64,000 nt of DNA from Micromonospora sp. Llam0 (GTDB taxonomy: Bacteria; Actinomycetota; Actinomycetes; Mycobacteriales; Micromonosporaceae). The position numbers and the translations under genes are program-made. The notes below the pieces were generated by a model. That model was given only the letters and a program-made list of their open reading frames with translations, was not told where the DNA came from and did no database searches. Of the stretch, positions 56,505-64,000 are shown in pieces (position 1 is the stretch's first letter; each line of letters starts with the position of its first letter). The stretch lies in assembly GCF_003751085.1 (NCBI RefSeq), contig NZ_RJJY01000001.1, positions 1,798,001 to 1,862,000 of the forward strand. Reading direction: 5' to 3'.

Positions 56505-57794
56505 GTGCCCGCCTTGCCATCGTCGCCCGCCCGGGGCGCACCCGATGCCTGCCCCGGCGCCCTGCAACTGCACCCGGCCGCCGACGGCCTGCTGGCCCGG
56601 ATCCGCTGCCCCGGAGGGCTGCTCACCGCCGTCCAGCTCCGGCTGCTGGCCGCCGTCGCCCGTGACCATGGTGATGGACATCTCGAACTGACCAGCCGGG
56701 CAAACGTCCAGGTGCGCGCGGTCGCGGCCGCCGCCACCGGACCGCTCGCCGCCCGGCTGCGCGCCGCCGGGCTGCTGCCGTCTACCACGCACGAACGGGT
56801 CCGCAACATCCTCGGCTCCGCCCTCGCCGACATCGACACCCCGGCGGCCTGGGACGTCGGGGCGCAGGTCCGCGCCCTCGACGCGGCGATCTGCGCGGAG
56901 CCGGACCTGGCCCGGCTCTCCGGGCGGTTCCTCTTCGCCGTCGACGACGGCCGAGGCGACACTGTCGCGTCCCGAGCCGACGTCGGTCTACTGCCCGGTC
57001 CGGACGACGACGTGGCCGTGCTGCTCGCCGGTAGCGACCACGGGCTGCGGTCTCGGCCCGCCGACGCGGTACGGGCCGCGGTCGCCGCCGCCCGTGCCTT
57101 CCTGGACGATCCGGACGCGGCGGCCGGCAGCGCGTGGCGCCTCGATGACCTGACTCCGGCAGCGCTGGACCGCGTCGTGACCCGGGCCGGCGCCGCACCC
57201 GGGGTACGGCGTACCGCGCGGCGGTGGCAACCACCGACGCCGGCCGGCGGCCCCGCCGTGCCGGTCGGGGTGCGGCACCGACCCGACGGCGGCTTCGCCC
57301 TCGTCGTGGCGGTCCCGTTGGGACGGTTGACAGTCGACCAGGTCGACCTGCTCGCGGCCGCGTCGCCGCAGCTGCGGATCACGCCGTGGCGGGGGATGGT
57401 GCTGCCCCGGGTGACCGACCCCGCCGGTTGGGCGGACCGGTTCACCTGCGCCGGGCTGGTTACCGACCCCGGCTCGCCGTGGCTCGGAGTGACCGCCTGC
57501 GCGGGGCTGCCGGGCTGTGCCCGGTCGCGGGCCGACGTGCGCGCCGACGCGGCAGCGACGCACGCCGGGCGGCCGGCCCCGACCGGCGATGTGCCAGCAC
57601 CGGGGCGCCGTCACCGCCTGCCGGTGCACTGGATCGGCTGTGAGCGTGGCTGCGGCACCCCGGCCGGGCCGGTGGTCCGGGTGACCGCCACCGGTGACGG
57701 GTACCAGATCGACGTCCCCGACCGGACCAGCGTCCACCTCCCGACCGGGGCCGCTCTCGGCGCGGCCGTCCAGACCGCACGTGAGGAGCCATGA
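56505..57794 (+). CDS. cobG: Precorrin-3B synthase CobG
   Basis: 429 aa nitrite/sulfite-reductase-like protein. Two ferredoxin-like half domains ([36 protein letters not shown]) precede the Fe4S4 ligands: [16 protein letters not shown] and [13 protein letters not shown]. It hydroxylates precorrin-3A with O2, the step that marks the aerobic route. GTG 56505 is preferred for its leaderless box; the frame is open upstream as far as 56391, with ATG 56451 as an alternative. It is followed by cobH with ATGATGA-type coupling. Confidence 0.9.
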   Translation: MPALPSSPARGAPDACPGALQLHPAADGLLARIRCPGGLLTAVQLRLLAAVARDHGDGHLELTSRANVQVRAVAAAATGPLAARLRAAGLLPSTTHERVRNILGSALADIDTPAAWDVGAQVRALDAAICAEPDLARLSGRFLFAVDDGRGDTVASRADVGLLPGPDDDVAVLLAGSDHGLRSRPADAVRAAVAAARAFLDDPDAAAGSAWRLDDLTPAALDRVVTRAGAAPGVRRTARRWQPPTPAGGPAVPVGVRHRPDGGFALVVAVPLGRLTVDQVDLLAAASPQLRITPWRGMVLPRVTDPAGWADRFTCAGLVTDPGSPWLGVTACAGLPGCARSRADVRADAAATHAGRPAPTGDVPAPGRRHRLPVHWIGCERGCGTPAGPVVRVTATGDGYQIDVPDRTSVHLPTGAALGAAVQTAREEP

Positions 57795-58429
57795 TGGGCC
57801 ATGTCCGCGACGCGGCCGAGATCTACCGGCAGTCGTTCGCCACCATCCGTGCCGAGACCGACCTGAGCCGATTCACCGCCGAGCAGGCCCGGGTCGCGGT
57901 GCGGATGATCCACTCCTGCGGGATGGTCGACCTGGTCGACGACCTGGTCTTCTCGCCGCAGGTGGTGGCCGCCGCCCAGGGCGCGTTGCGGGCCGGTGCG
58001 CCGATCCTCTGCGACGCCACCATGGTCGCCGCCGGCGTCACCCGGCGCCGGCTGCCGGCCGACAACCCGGTGCTCTGTACCCTGTCCGACCCCCGGGTGC
58101 CGGAGCTGGCCGATCGGCTGGGCACCACTCGCAGCGCTGCGGCTGTCGAACTGTGGGTCGACCGCCTCGACGGCGCGGTGGTCGCCGTCGGCAACGCACC
58201 GACTGCGCTGTTCCGGCTGTTGGAGCTGGTCGACGCCGGTGCCGGCCGGCCGGCGGCGGTGCTCGGCGTACCGGTCGGTTTCATCGGCGCGGCCGAGTCC
58301 AAGCAGGCTTTGATCGACCATGGTGGACTGGAACACCTGGTGGTCCGGGGACGACGCGGCGGCAGCGCGATGGCCGCCGCCGCGCTCAACGCGATCGCCA
58401 ACGACGACGAGGGACAGGTGGGGCGTTGA
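57791..58429 (+). CDS. cobH: Precorrin-8X methylmutase CobH
   Basis: 212 aa. The catalytic histidine lies in [16 protein letters not shown] (about residue 42). [18 protein letters not shown] and a C-terminal [16 protein letters not shown] are the other conserved parts. It moves the C-11 methyl group to C-12, forming hydrogenobyrinic acid. The start overlaps the cobG stop, and its stop overlaps the cobIJ TTG. Confidence 0.95.
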   Translation: MMGHVRDAAEIYRQSFATIRAETDLSRFTAEQARVAVRMIHSCGMVDLVDDLVFSPQVVAAAQGALRAGAPILCDATMVAAGVTRRRLPADNPVLCTLSDPRVPELADRLGTTRSAAAVELWVDRLDGAVVAVGNAPTALFRLLELVDAGAGRPAAVLGVPVGFIGAAESKQALIDHGGLEHLVVRGRRGGSAMAAAALNAIANDDEGQVGR

Positions 58430-59949
58430 ACGCGCGTCGTGGCGGAGCAGGCCAGCTGTACGGTGTCGGCCTCGGCCCGGGTGACCCGGAACTGGTCACC
58501 GTGAAGGCGGCCCGGCTGATCACCGCCGCCGACGTGATCGTGCACCACAGCGCCCGGCACGGTCGCAGCGTCGCCCGGTCCATCGCCGAGCCGTACCTAC
58601 GCGCGGGACAGATCGAGGAGGCGTTGGTCTACCCGGTGACCACCGAGCGCAGCAGCCACCCTGGCGGCTACCGGGCGGCGATGGACGAGTTCTACGCCGA
58701 CTGCGCGCGCCGGCTCGCCGCCCATCTCGACGCCGGTCGGACCGTGGTCGTGCTCGCCGAGGGCGACCCGCTGTTCTACGGCTCCTACATGCACCTGCAC
58801 AAGCGGCTGGCCGACCGGTACCCGACCGAGGTGGTGCCCGGCGTCACCTCGATGAGCGGTGCTGCCGCCGCCCTCGGCCGGCCGTTGGTGGAGGCCGACG
58901 AGGTGCTCACCGTCCTGCCCGGCACGCTGTCCGGTGCGGAGCTGACCCGACGACTGGCCGACACCGACGCTGCCGCCGTGCTCAAGCTGGGCCGGACCTT
59001 CCCGGCGGTACGCGACGCGCTGACCGCCGCCGGCCGGCTCGACGACGCGTGGTACGTCGAACGGGCCAGCACCGGGGCGGAACGTGTCGAGCCGCTGGCC
59101 GGCGTCGCCCCGGAGTCCGTGCCGTACTTCTCCCTGGCGTTGCTGGCCAGCCGGCGCGGTGGCACCGTCGCGGCGAGCGCCGTCGAGACTGCCCGGTCCG
59201 GCCGGGGAGAGGTGGTGGTGGTCGGCCTCGGACCGGCCGGCCGGGACTGGATCACCCCGCAGGCCCAGGCCGCTCTCGCGGCCGCCGACGACCTGGTCGG
59301 GTACGGACCGTACCTGGACCGGGTGCCGGCCAACCCCCGGCAACGTCGGCATCCGTCGGACAACCAGGTCGAGGCGCAGCGGGCCGCGTACGCGCTTCGG
59401 CTGGCGGCCGACGGAGCCCGGGTCGCGGTGGTCTCCTCCGGCGATCCCGGGGTGTTCGCGATGGCCACGGCGGTGTTGGAGGTCGCTGCGGAGCCCCGCT
59501 GGAAGGACGTGCCGGTCCGGGTGCTGCCCGGCGTGACCGCCGCCCAGGCGGTGGCCGCCCGGGTGGGGGCACCACTCGGGCACGACTATTGCGTGCTGTC
59601 GCTGTCGGACCGGCTCAAACCCTGGCCGGTGATCGAGCGGAGGCTGCTCGCCGCCGCCCGCGCCGACCTGGTGATCGCGATCTACAACCCGGCGTCGCGC
59701 AGCCGGACCTGGCAGCTGGCCCGGGCCCGGGATCTGCTGCTGGAGCACCGGTCGGCACACACCCCGGTGGTGGTGGGCCGTGACGTCGGCGGCCCCGGTG
59801 AACGCGTCGACGTGGTGGCGTTGGCCGATCTGGACCCGGTCATGGTCGACATGCGGACCCTGCTGATCGTCGGTTCGTCGGCGACCCAGGTCAGCCACGA
59901 CGGTGCCACGCCGCCGGTGGTGTTCACCCCGCGGCACTACCCGGGCTGA
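58426..59949 (+). CDS. cobIJ: Fused precorrin-2 C20-methyltransferase / precorrin-3B C17-methyltransferase CobIJ
   Basis: 507 aa. The N-terminal CobI half has [20 protein letters not shown] (about 9-28) and [20 protein letters not shown]. The CobJ half begins near residue 260 with [18 protein letters not shown] and has [16 protein letters not shown] and [14 protein letters not shown]. Both are SAM-dependent tetrapyrrole methylases. The fusion is known in actinobacteria, including mycobacteria. TTG 58426 is used because it sits in a TTGA overlap with cobH, and upstream codons belong to cobH. The 3' end overlaps convergent cobK by 13 nt. Confidence 0.93.
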   Translation: MNARRGGAGQLYGVGLGPGDPELVTVKAARLITAADVIVHHSARHGRSVARSIAEPYLRAGQIEEALVYPVTTERSSHPGGYRAAMDEFYADCARRLAAHLDAGRTVVVLAEGDPLFYGSYMHLHKRLADRYPTEVVPGVTSMSGAAAALGRPLVEADEVLTVLPGTLSGAELTRRLADTDAAAVLKLGRTFPAVRDALTAAGRLDDAWYVERASTGAERVEPLAGVAPESVPYFSLALLASRRGGTVAASAVETARSGRGEVVVVGLGPAGRDWITPQAQAALAAADDLVGYGPYLDRVPANPRQRRHPSDNQVEAQRAAYALRLAADGARVAVVSSGDPGVFAMATAVLEVAAEPRWKDVPVRVLPGVTAAQAVAARVGAPLGHDYCVLSLSDRLKPWPVIERRLLAAARADLVIAIYNPASRSRTWQLARARDLLLEHRSAHTPVVVGRDVGGPGERVDVVALADLDPVMVDMRTLLIVGSSATQVSHDGATPPVVFTPRHYPG

Positions 59950-60734
59950 GCACCCGCCGCCGCGCCGAGTTCGGCCAGCCAGGTCAGGGCGGACTCGACG
60001 TCGCTGACCGTCGGCGCGGACGGCGCGGCGGCCCGGTCGACCATCAGCACCGGCAGGCCGAGCTCGCGGGCGGCGACCAGTTTGGCGGACGTCTCGTCGC
60101 CGCCGCTGTCCTTGGTCACCAGCACGTCGATGGCGTGCGTACGCATCAGCGCCCGCTCGCCGTCCACGGTGTACGGCCCACGGTCGAGCAGCAGTACCCG
60201 GTCGGTGGGCAGCGGCGGCTGCGGCGGGTCCACCGTCCGGATCAGGAAGAAGACGCCGGTCAGCGGCGCGAATGCGGCCAGGCTCTGCCGGCCGGTGGTC
60301 AGCATCGCCCGGCTGCCCAGTGTGGGCAGCGCTGCGGCGGCAGCGGTCAGGTCCGGTACCCGGTGCCAGACGTCGCCCGGCCCGGCCGTCCAGCCCGGCC
60401 GGCGCAGCACCAGCAGCGGTGTGCCGGTCCGGGCGCAGGCGGTGATTGCCGAGGTGGAGATCCGGTTCGCGAACGGGTGGGTCGCGTCCACCACCGCGCC
60501 GATGCGTTCGTCCCGTAGCCAGCGGGCCAGCCCGTCCGGTCCACCGAAGCCACCGACGCGGGTCTCGCCGTGCGGCAGCCGGGGCCGGGCTACCCGGCCG
60601 GCCAGCGAGGTCACCACCCGCGCCGTCGGGTCGGTCGACAGCGCGGCGGCGAGCTGACGGGCCTGGGCGGTGCCGCCGAGAACGAGCACCCGGGGTCCGC
60701 CGTCCGGGCCGGGGCCGGTCCGGTGACCGGTCAT
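59937..60734 (-). CDS. cobK: Precorrin-6A reductase CobK
   Basis: 265 aa. The N-terminal NADPH site is VLVLGGTAQARQLAAAL (about 16-32). VDATHPFANRIS (about 83-94) and LVTKDSGGDETSAKLVAAREL are further family signatures. It reduces precorrin-6A to precorrin-6B. It is last of the cobL-cobM-cobK minus-strand unit; its ATG overlaps the cobM stop. Confidence 0.93.
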   Translation of the reverse strand: MTGHRTGPGPDGGPRVLVLGGTAQARQLAAALSTDPTARVVTSLAGRVARPRLPHGETRVGGFGGPDGLARWLRDERIGAVVDATHPFANRISTSAITACARTGTPLLVLRRPGWTAGPGDVWHRVPDLTAAAAALPTLGSRAMLTTGRQSLAAFAPLTGVFFLIRTVDPPQPPLPTDRVLLLDRGPYTVDGERALMRTHAIDVLVTKDSGGDETSAKLVAARELGLPVLMVDRAAAPSAPTVSDVESALTWLAELGAAAGAQPG

Positions 60735-61474
60735 TGCCGGCGCCGGTCGGCGCTGTACAGATGGCTGTCGGGGAAACCGGCCGCGCCGAGCACCGCGCCG
60801 ACGACGATCACCGCGGTACGCCGTACGCCGGCGGTGTGCACCTGGCTGGCGATGTCGGCCAGCGTGCCCCGCAGCAGCACCTCGTCGGGACGACTCGCCC
60901 GGGCCACCACCGCGGTCGGGCAGTCCGGGCCGTAGTGCGGTAGTAGGTCGGCCACCACCTCGTCGATGCGCTGTACGGCCAGGTGCAGCACCAGGGTGGC
61001 TCGGCTGGCCCCGAGGGTGGCCAGGTCCTCGCCCGGCGGCATGGCGGTGGAGCTGGCCGACACCCGGGTCAGGATCACCGTCTGGCCGACCTCCGGCACG
61101 GTCAGCTCCCGGCCGAGCGCGGCGGCGGCTGCGGCGAAGGCGGGCACGCCGGGCACGATCTGGTACGGCACCCCGGCGGCGTCCAACCGACGGATCTGCT
61201 CGGCGACGGCGCTGAACAGCGCGGGGTCGCCGGAGTGCAGCCGGGCGACGTCGAGTCCGGCGGCGTGCGCGGCCAGCATTTCGGCAACGATCTCGTCCAG
61301 GGTGAGCCGGGCGGTGTCGACCAGCCGGGCCCCGGGCAGGCAGTGGGCGAGCAGCTCGGCCGGGACCAGACTGCCGGCGTACAGGCAGACCGGGCTGGTC
61401 GCGACGACCTCGCGGCCCCGGATGGTGATCAGGTCGGCGGCACCGGGGCCGGCCCCGACGAATCGTACGGTCAC
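60731..61474 (-). CDS. cobM: Precorrin-4 C11-methyltransferase CobM
   Basis: 247 aa. TVRFVGAGPGAADLITIRG at the start, LHSGDPALFSAVAEQI (about 86-101), and VPGVPAFAAAAAALGREL. It methylates C-11 of precorrin-4. GTG 61474 overlaps the cobL stop by 4 nt (GTGA); the ORF extends 6 codons further but the overlap supports this start. Confidence 0.94.
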   Translation of the reverse strand: MTVRFVGAGPGAADLITIRGREVVATSPVCLYAGSLVPAELLAHCLPGARLVDTARLTLDEIVAEMLAAHAAGLDVARLHSGDPALFSAVAEQIRRLDAAGVPYQIVPGVPAFAAAAAALGRELTVPEVGQTVILTRVSASSTAMPPGEDLATLGASRATLVLHLAVQRIDEVVADLLPHYGPDCPTAVVARASRPDEVLLRGTLADIASQVHTAGVRRTAVIVVGAVLGAAGFPDSHLYSADRRRQ

Positions 61475-62736
61475 CGGCGTTCCACCACCCACTGGGTGAC
61501 CGGCATCGCCGGCCGCCAGCCGGTGAAGCCGCCGACCGGCGCTGCCCGACTGATCGCGATCCGGGTCAGGTCGCCGCCGTGGCGGGCATACCAGTCGGCG
61601 AGGAGCACCTCGGACTCGACGGTCACCGCGTTGACCACCAGCCGGCCGCCGGGCCGCAGCGCCGACCAGGCGGCGTCCAGCAGTCCGCTGGTGGTGACCC
61701 CGCCGCCGACGAAGATCGCGTCCGGAGGGTCGAGACCGACCAGTGCCTGCGGGGCAGCCGCGGCGACCACCGTGATGCCCGGTACGCCGAGCGTCGCCGC
61801 GTTCGCCGCAATTCGTTCAGCCCGCCGCAGGTCGTGCTCCACGGCGACGGCCCGGCACTGCGGATGGGCGCGGGACCACTCGATGGCGATGCTGCCCGAT
61901 CCGGCCCCGATGTCCCAGAGCAGCTGCCCGGGCAGGGGACCCAGCCGGGCCAGCGTGACTGCCCGGATCTCCCGTTTGGTCAGCTGACCGTCGTGCTCGT
62001 AGACGTCGTCGGGCAGCCCTGGCACCCGGGGCAGCGGCGCAGTGCCAGGCTCGGCCCGGCAGTCCACCGCGACCACGTTGAGCGGGTCGACGTCGAGGCC
62101 GCCCCAGTCCTGGGCGGTGGCCGTCCGCAGCTGTTCCCGGGCGCCGCCGAGTTGTTCCAGTACGGTCAGCGGGCTGGGTCCGTAGCCTCGGGCGGTGAGC
62201 AGGCCGGCCACCTCACCCGGGGTGGTCATACCGGCGCTGAGCACCAGCAGCCGGCGCCCGGGGTGGACCAGCGGGTGCAGCAGCTGTACCGGGCGGCCGA
62301 CGGCGCTGACCACGTCGACCTCCTCGACCGGCCAGCCGAGCCGGGCGCAGGCCAACGAGACCACCGACGGGTGGGGCACGGCCCGTACCCGGTCGGGGTC
62401 GAGCAGCCGGACCAGGGTGCCGCCGATGCCGTAGTGCATCGGATCGCCACTGGCCAGCACCGCGAGGTGCTGCCCGCGGTGTTCGTCGAGCAGTCGGGGC
62501 AGGTGGGCGAGCAGCGGGGTGGGCCAGGTGCCGGTCGTCGCCGGCCGTTCGGGCGGTGGGATCAGCTCGATCTGCCGGCGGCTGCCCAGCAGCGCGGTCG
62601 CCGCGCGCAGCGCCGACCGGCCGGCGCCGGACAGCCCGTCCCATCCATCGGCGCCGATACCGACGACGGTGACCACAGCCGGTCCGGGTCTGGGGGGCAT
62701 CGTCCGACGGTAACGGTTCGCCGCGTCGCTCGACAT
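61471..62736 (-). CDS. cobL: Precorrin-6Y C5,15-methyltransferase (decarboxylating) CobL
   Basis: 421 aa bifunctional enzyme. The N-terminal CbiE-like methylase has VVTVVGIGADGWDGLSGAG and VLASGDPMHYGIGGTLVRLL. The C-terminal CbiT-like methylase/decarboxylase has LLWDIGAGSGSIAIEWSRA and DAIFVGGGVTTSGLLDAAW. It methylates C-5 and C-15 and removes the C-12 acetate carboxylate. ATG 62736 (GGGGTGG upstream) is preferred; ATG 62700 is the alternative. First gene of the cobLMK unit. No riboswitch is seen upstream, since the 40 nt before it lead to another gene on the same strand. Confidence 0.93.
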   Translation of the reverse strand: MSSDAANRYRRTMPPRPGPAVVTVVGIGADGWDGLSGAGRSALRAATALLGSRRQIELIPPPERPATTGTWPTPLLAHLPRLLDEHRGQHLAVLASGDPMHYGIGGTLVRLLDPDRVRAVPHPSVVSLACARLGWPVEEVDVVSAVGRPVQLLHPLVHPGRRLLVLSAGMTTPGEVAGLLTARGYGPSPLTVLEQLGGAREQLRTATAQDWGGLDVDPLNVVAVDCRAEPGTAPLPRVPGLPDDVYEHDGQLTKREIRAVTLARLGPLPGQLLWDIGAGSGSIAIEWSRAHPQCRAVAVEHDLRRAERIAANAATLGVPGITVVAAAAPQALVGLDPPDAIFVGGGVTTSGLLDAAWSALRPGGRLVVNAVTVESEVLLADWYARHGGDLTRIAISRAAPVGGFTGWRPAMPVTQWVVERR

Positions 62737-62776
62737 GGCCACCCCGCCGGTGGTGATCCGTGTGACGTCGCCCGGA

Positions 62777-63184
62777 TCAGACGTTGCCGAGCCGGCGGGT
62801 GACCGTGATGACCAGCACCACCCGGTCCGGGTTGGGGCGTGGTACCCGGTAGCGCAGGGCGTAGCGCTGCTCCGCGTCACGGACCGTCGGCGGATCGTCG
62901 TGGAGCCGGGCCAGGCCTTCCAGCGTCGACCATCGCTTGCCGTCGACCTGGCAGACGGCCACCGGGGCCCCGGTCACGCCGGCGGCCCGGACGTGTGCGG
63001 CCTTGCGGGACCGGCCGGAGGTGATCACCCGGGCCACGCCGCTGTCTGGGTCGAAGGTTACTCCGACTGGAACCACGTGCGGGCTTGCGTCCGGACGCAG
63101 CGTGGTCAGCGTGCACAGGTGCCGTTCGCGCCAGAAGTCGCGCAGCGCGTCGCTGGTCTCCGGCGCGGCAGCAGATGTCGTCAC
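62777..63184 (-). CDS. PPOX-class (pyridoxamine 5'-phosphate oxidase-like) flavin or F420-binding protein
   Basis: 135 aa split beta-barrel. LCTLTTLRPDASPHVVPVGV (about 24-43) and VITSGRSRKAAHVRAAG (about 53-69) are the cofactor-binding segments of F420-dependent PPOX/FDOR-B proteins, with VCQVDGKRWSTLEGLARL following. Substrate unknown. It begins at GTG 63184 with CAGAAT 7 nt upstream, fitting a leaderless start. It could be cotranscribed with cobLMK, 40 nt downstream. Confidence 0.82.
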   Translation of the reverse strand: MTTSAAAPETSDALRDFWRERHLCTLTTLRPDASPHVVPVGVTFDPDSGVARVITSGRSRKAAHVRAAGVTGAPVAVCQVDGKRWSTLEGLARLHDDPPTVRDAEQRYALRYRVPRPNPDRVVLVITVTRRLGNV

Positions 63185-63768
63185 CCATCATATTCTGGCA
63201 CCGTGGCCGCCGGTCGGCGGTCCCGACGCGCCCGTGGCGGCGCTGGAAGGTCCCGCGCCGGTGCGGTCGGTGCCGGATCGGCTGCGTTGAGTCGCGGCTC
63301 AGCAACGGGCGCCGTACCCGCCGTTTGAACCAAGCAATTGCTAGTCCGCTACAGCGCGTCCAGTAATCCTTTTCGCAGGGTGCGCGAGTAGTGTGTGTCG
63401 GCGGGGCGGCGCGCCTTAACGTCGGTCTCCCGCAAGAGTCGGCTGCGTCGCCCCACCTTCGAGACCGGCCGTCGGCGGCGGCCCGGGTGGGTTCCCCGCC
63501 CCGGTCCTGTCGCCCCCGTGCCGTTGACCCGGTGCCGGTCGACCGGATGATCTGTCGACCGGGTTGAACCGTCCCCGTCGGACCGCCGTATGCATGGTCG
63601 AGACGCTGGCGGAAACCGCCGACGCCTCACCGAACATCCTCCGACAGTGTCTGGTGGCCCCACGCTCGGGGCGCCGCCGGACACGGGCCGCGCGGCCCAC
63701 CGGGACGCCGTCGATCGAGCGGCGCGGCTACCGGCAACTGTCCCCAGAAGGGTTGGGTTGTCAGTCCC
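63185..63768. other. Long intergenic leader region
   Basis: 584 nt without a convincing gene; the open frames here have arginine/proline-rich shadow composition. The palindrome AGCAATTGCT (63333-63342) and a TTGAAC box (63325-63330) may belong to a promoter for the last gene. GGTCGAC and GTCGACC occur as an inverted pair near 63536-63566. No known riboswitch is recognised. Confidence 0.5.
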
Positions 63769-64000
63769 ATGTACTCGCGTTCTCCCCGGCGGAGGGTCGA
63801 CCACCCGGTCGGTCCCTCGCCGTTGAACTCCCGGCGGTGGAAGGTGGCCGGCACGGTCGGCCTGGCGGCTGTGATCATGGGGGCCGGCCTCGGTCTCGCG
63901 GCGGCGGACACCTCTGCCGCCGACGATGCCGGGGTGATCGTCTGCCCGAGCGTGGTGGACCGGTTGCCGGCGGTGCCGGCGGCGGCGCGGGCCGAGGTGG
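63769..64000 (+). CDS. Secreted hypothetical protein, N-terminal part (runs off the window)
   Basis: Open from ATG 63769 to the window end (77 codons, no stop). A basic N-terminus (YSRSPRRRVDH) leads to a hydrophobic signal segment (WKVAGTVGLAAVIMGAGLGL, about 24-43), then an AAADTSAAD cleavage-like region. The mature start is VIVCPSVVDRLPAVPAAARA. It resembles the N-termini of long secreted actinomycete proteins, possibly DUF1996 members, but that family cannot be confirmed from this fragment. The long untranslated region upstream suggests regulated expression. Confidence 0.6.
   Translation, partial: MYSRSPRRRVDHPVGPSPLNSRRWKVAGTVGLAAVIMGAGLGLAAADTSAADDAGVIVCPSVVDRLPAVPAAARAEV

Noticed and set aside
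63349..63804. 151-codon minus-strand open frame
   Set aside because: Low-complexity Arg/Gly/Pro composition, overlaps the start of the plus-strand signal-peptide gene, no motif.
1..64000. tRNA, rRNA or CRISPR elements
   Set aside because: No T-loop GGTTCGAATCC-type motif in cloverleaf context outside coding DNA, no rRNA sequence and no regularly spaced repeats were found.

Overview
The window is high-GC actinomycete DNA, most likely from Micromonosporaceae (Micromonospora, Solwaraspora or a relative). The evidence is the GC-rich codon use, the frequent GTG and TTG starts, stop/start overlaps such as ATGA, GTGA and TTGA, and several likely leaderless starts with a TAnnnT box 6-7 nt before the initiation codon. 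The gene families also fit: a decaprenyl-phosphate phosphoribosyltransferase-like UbiA, SARP, Spo0M, ECF41, DUF2277 and an AA10 LPMO. No rRNA, tRNA or CRISPR array is visible.

1-6534 (+) is a cell-envelope glycan/polyprenyl operon. It holds the end of an NAD-dependent epimerase, a UbiA transferase, three GT2 glycosyltransferases, a membrane-anchored EEP phosphatase/nuclease and a flippase-like UPF0104 protein, and it ends in a 48-bp palindrome buried in the convergent SARP gene. 6509-16745 carries a SARP/NB-ARC/TPR regulator, Spo0M, a CaCA-type exchanger, an anti-sigma kinase next to a frameshifted MEDS/STAS gene, a class-A-like serine hydrolase and SthA. 16777-20586 (-) is a sugar ABC operon behind a LacI-type operator. 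20712-23024 (+) has an RHH/PemK toxin-antitoxin pair and a molybdopterin oxidoreductase/FNR/DUF6510 module. 23080-24483 (-) is an ECF41 sigma factor plus DoxX with a recognisable ECF41 promoter. An IS1182-like element (24729-26635) is flanked by two identical 31-bp hairpins. 26679-33935 holds an aminotransferase class IV gene, a MerR gene with a 19-bp-spacer promoter, a GNAT gene, an ASCH/mycothiol-type fusion, a membrane HhH protein and AdhE.

34005-41399 and 52580-62736 are two halves of an aerobic-type cobalamin gene set. The first half has CbtA/CbtB cobalt uptake, a 2Fe-2S ferredoxin, the ChlI/ChlD-like chelatase subunit, CobO and CobB. The second has CobN, CobG, CobH, CobIJ, CobK, CobM and CobL. 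Three cobalamin riboswitches (36797-36948 minus, 37060-37208 plus, 56247-56400 minus) control cobalt import, the chelatase/CobO/CobB operon and CobN. The first two lie back to back, with divergent promoters between them. CobF is not in the window. Between the halves are a TetR gene with its operator, DUF2277, a DPBB-like secreted protein, DUF2306, two NarL-type two-component systems, a GH10-like hydrolase, a chitin-type LPMO and a pirin.

Several genes are visibly broken: the MEDS/STAS gene (1-nt shift), the transposase (1-nt shift), a secreted protein (in-frame TGA after its signal peptide), a LuxR gene, an MFS transporter and the tail of the GH10-like gene (the last three by apparent internal deletions). 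Either this stretch is decaying or the assembly has indel and collapse errors in GC-rich sequence. Starts were chosen from Shine-Dalgarno sequences, overlaps with upstream stops, leaderless boxes and domain boundaries.
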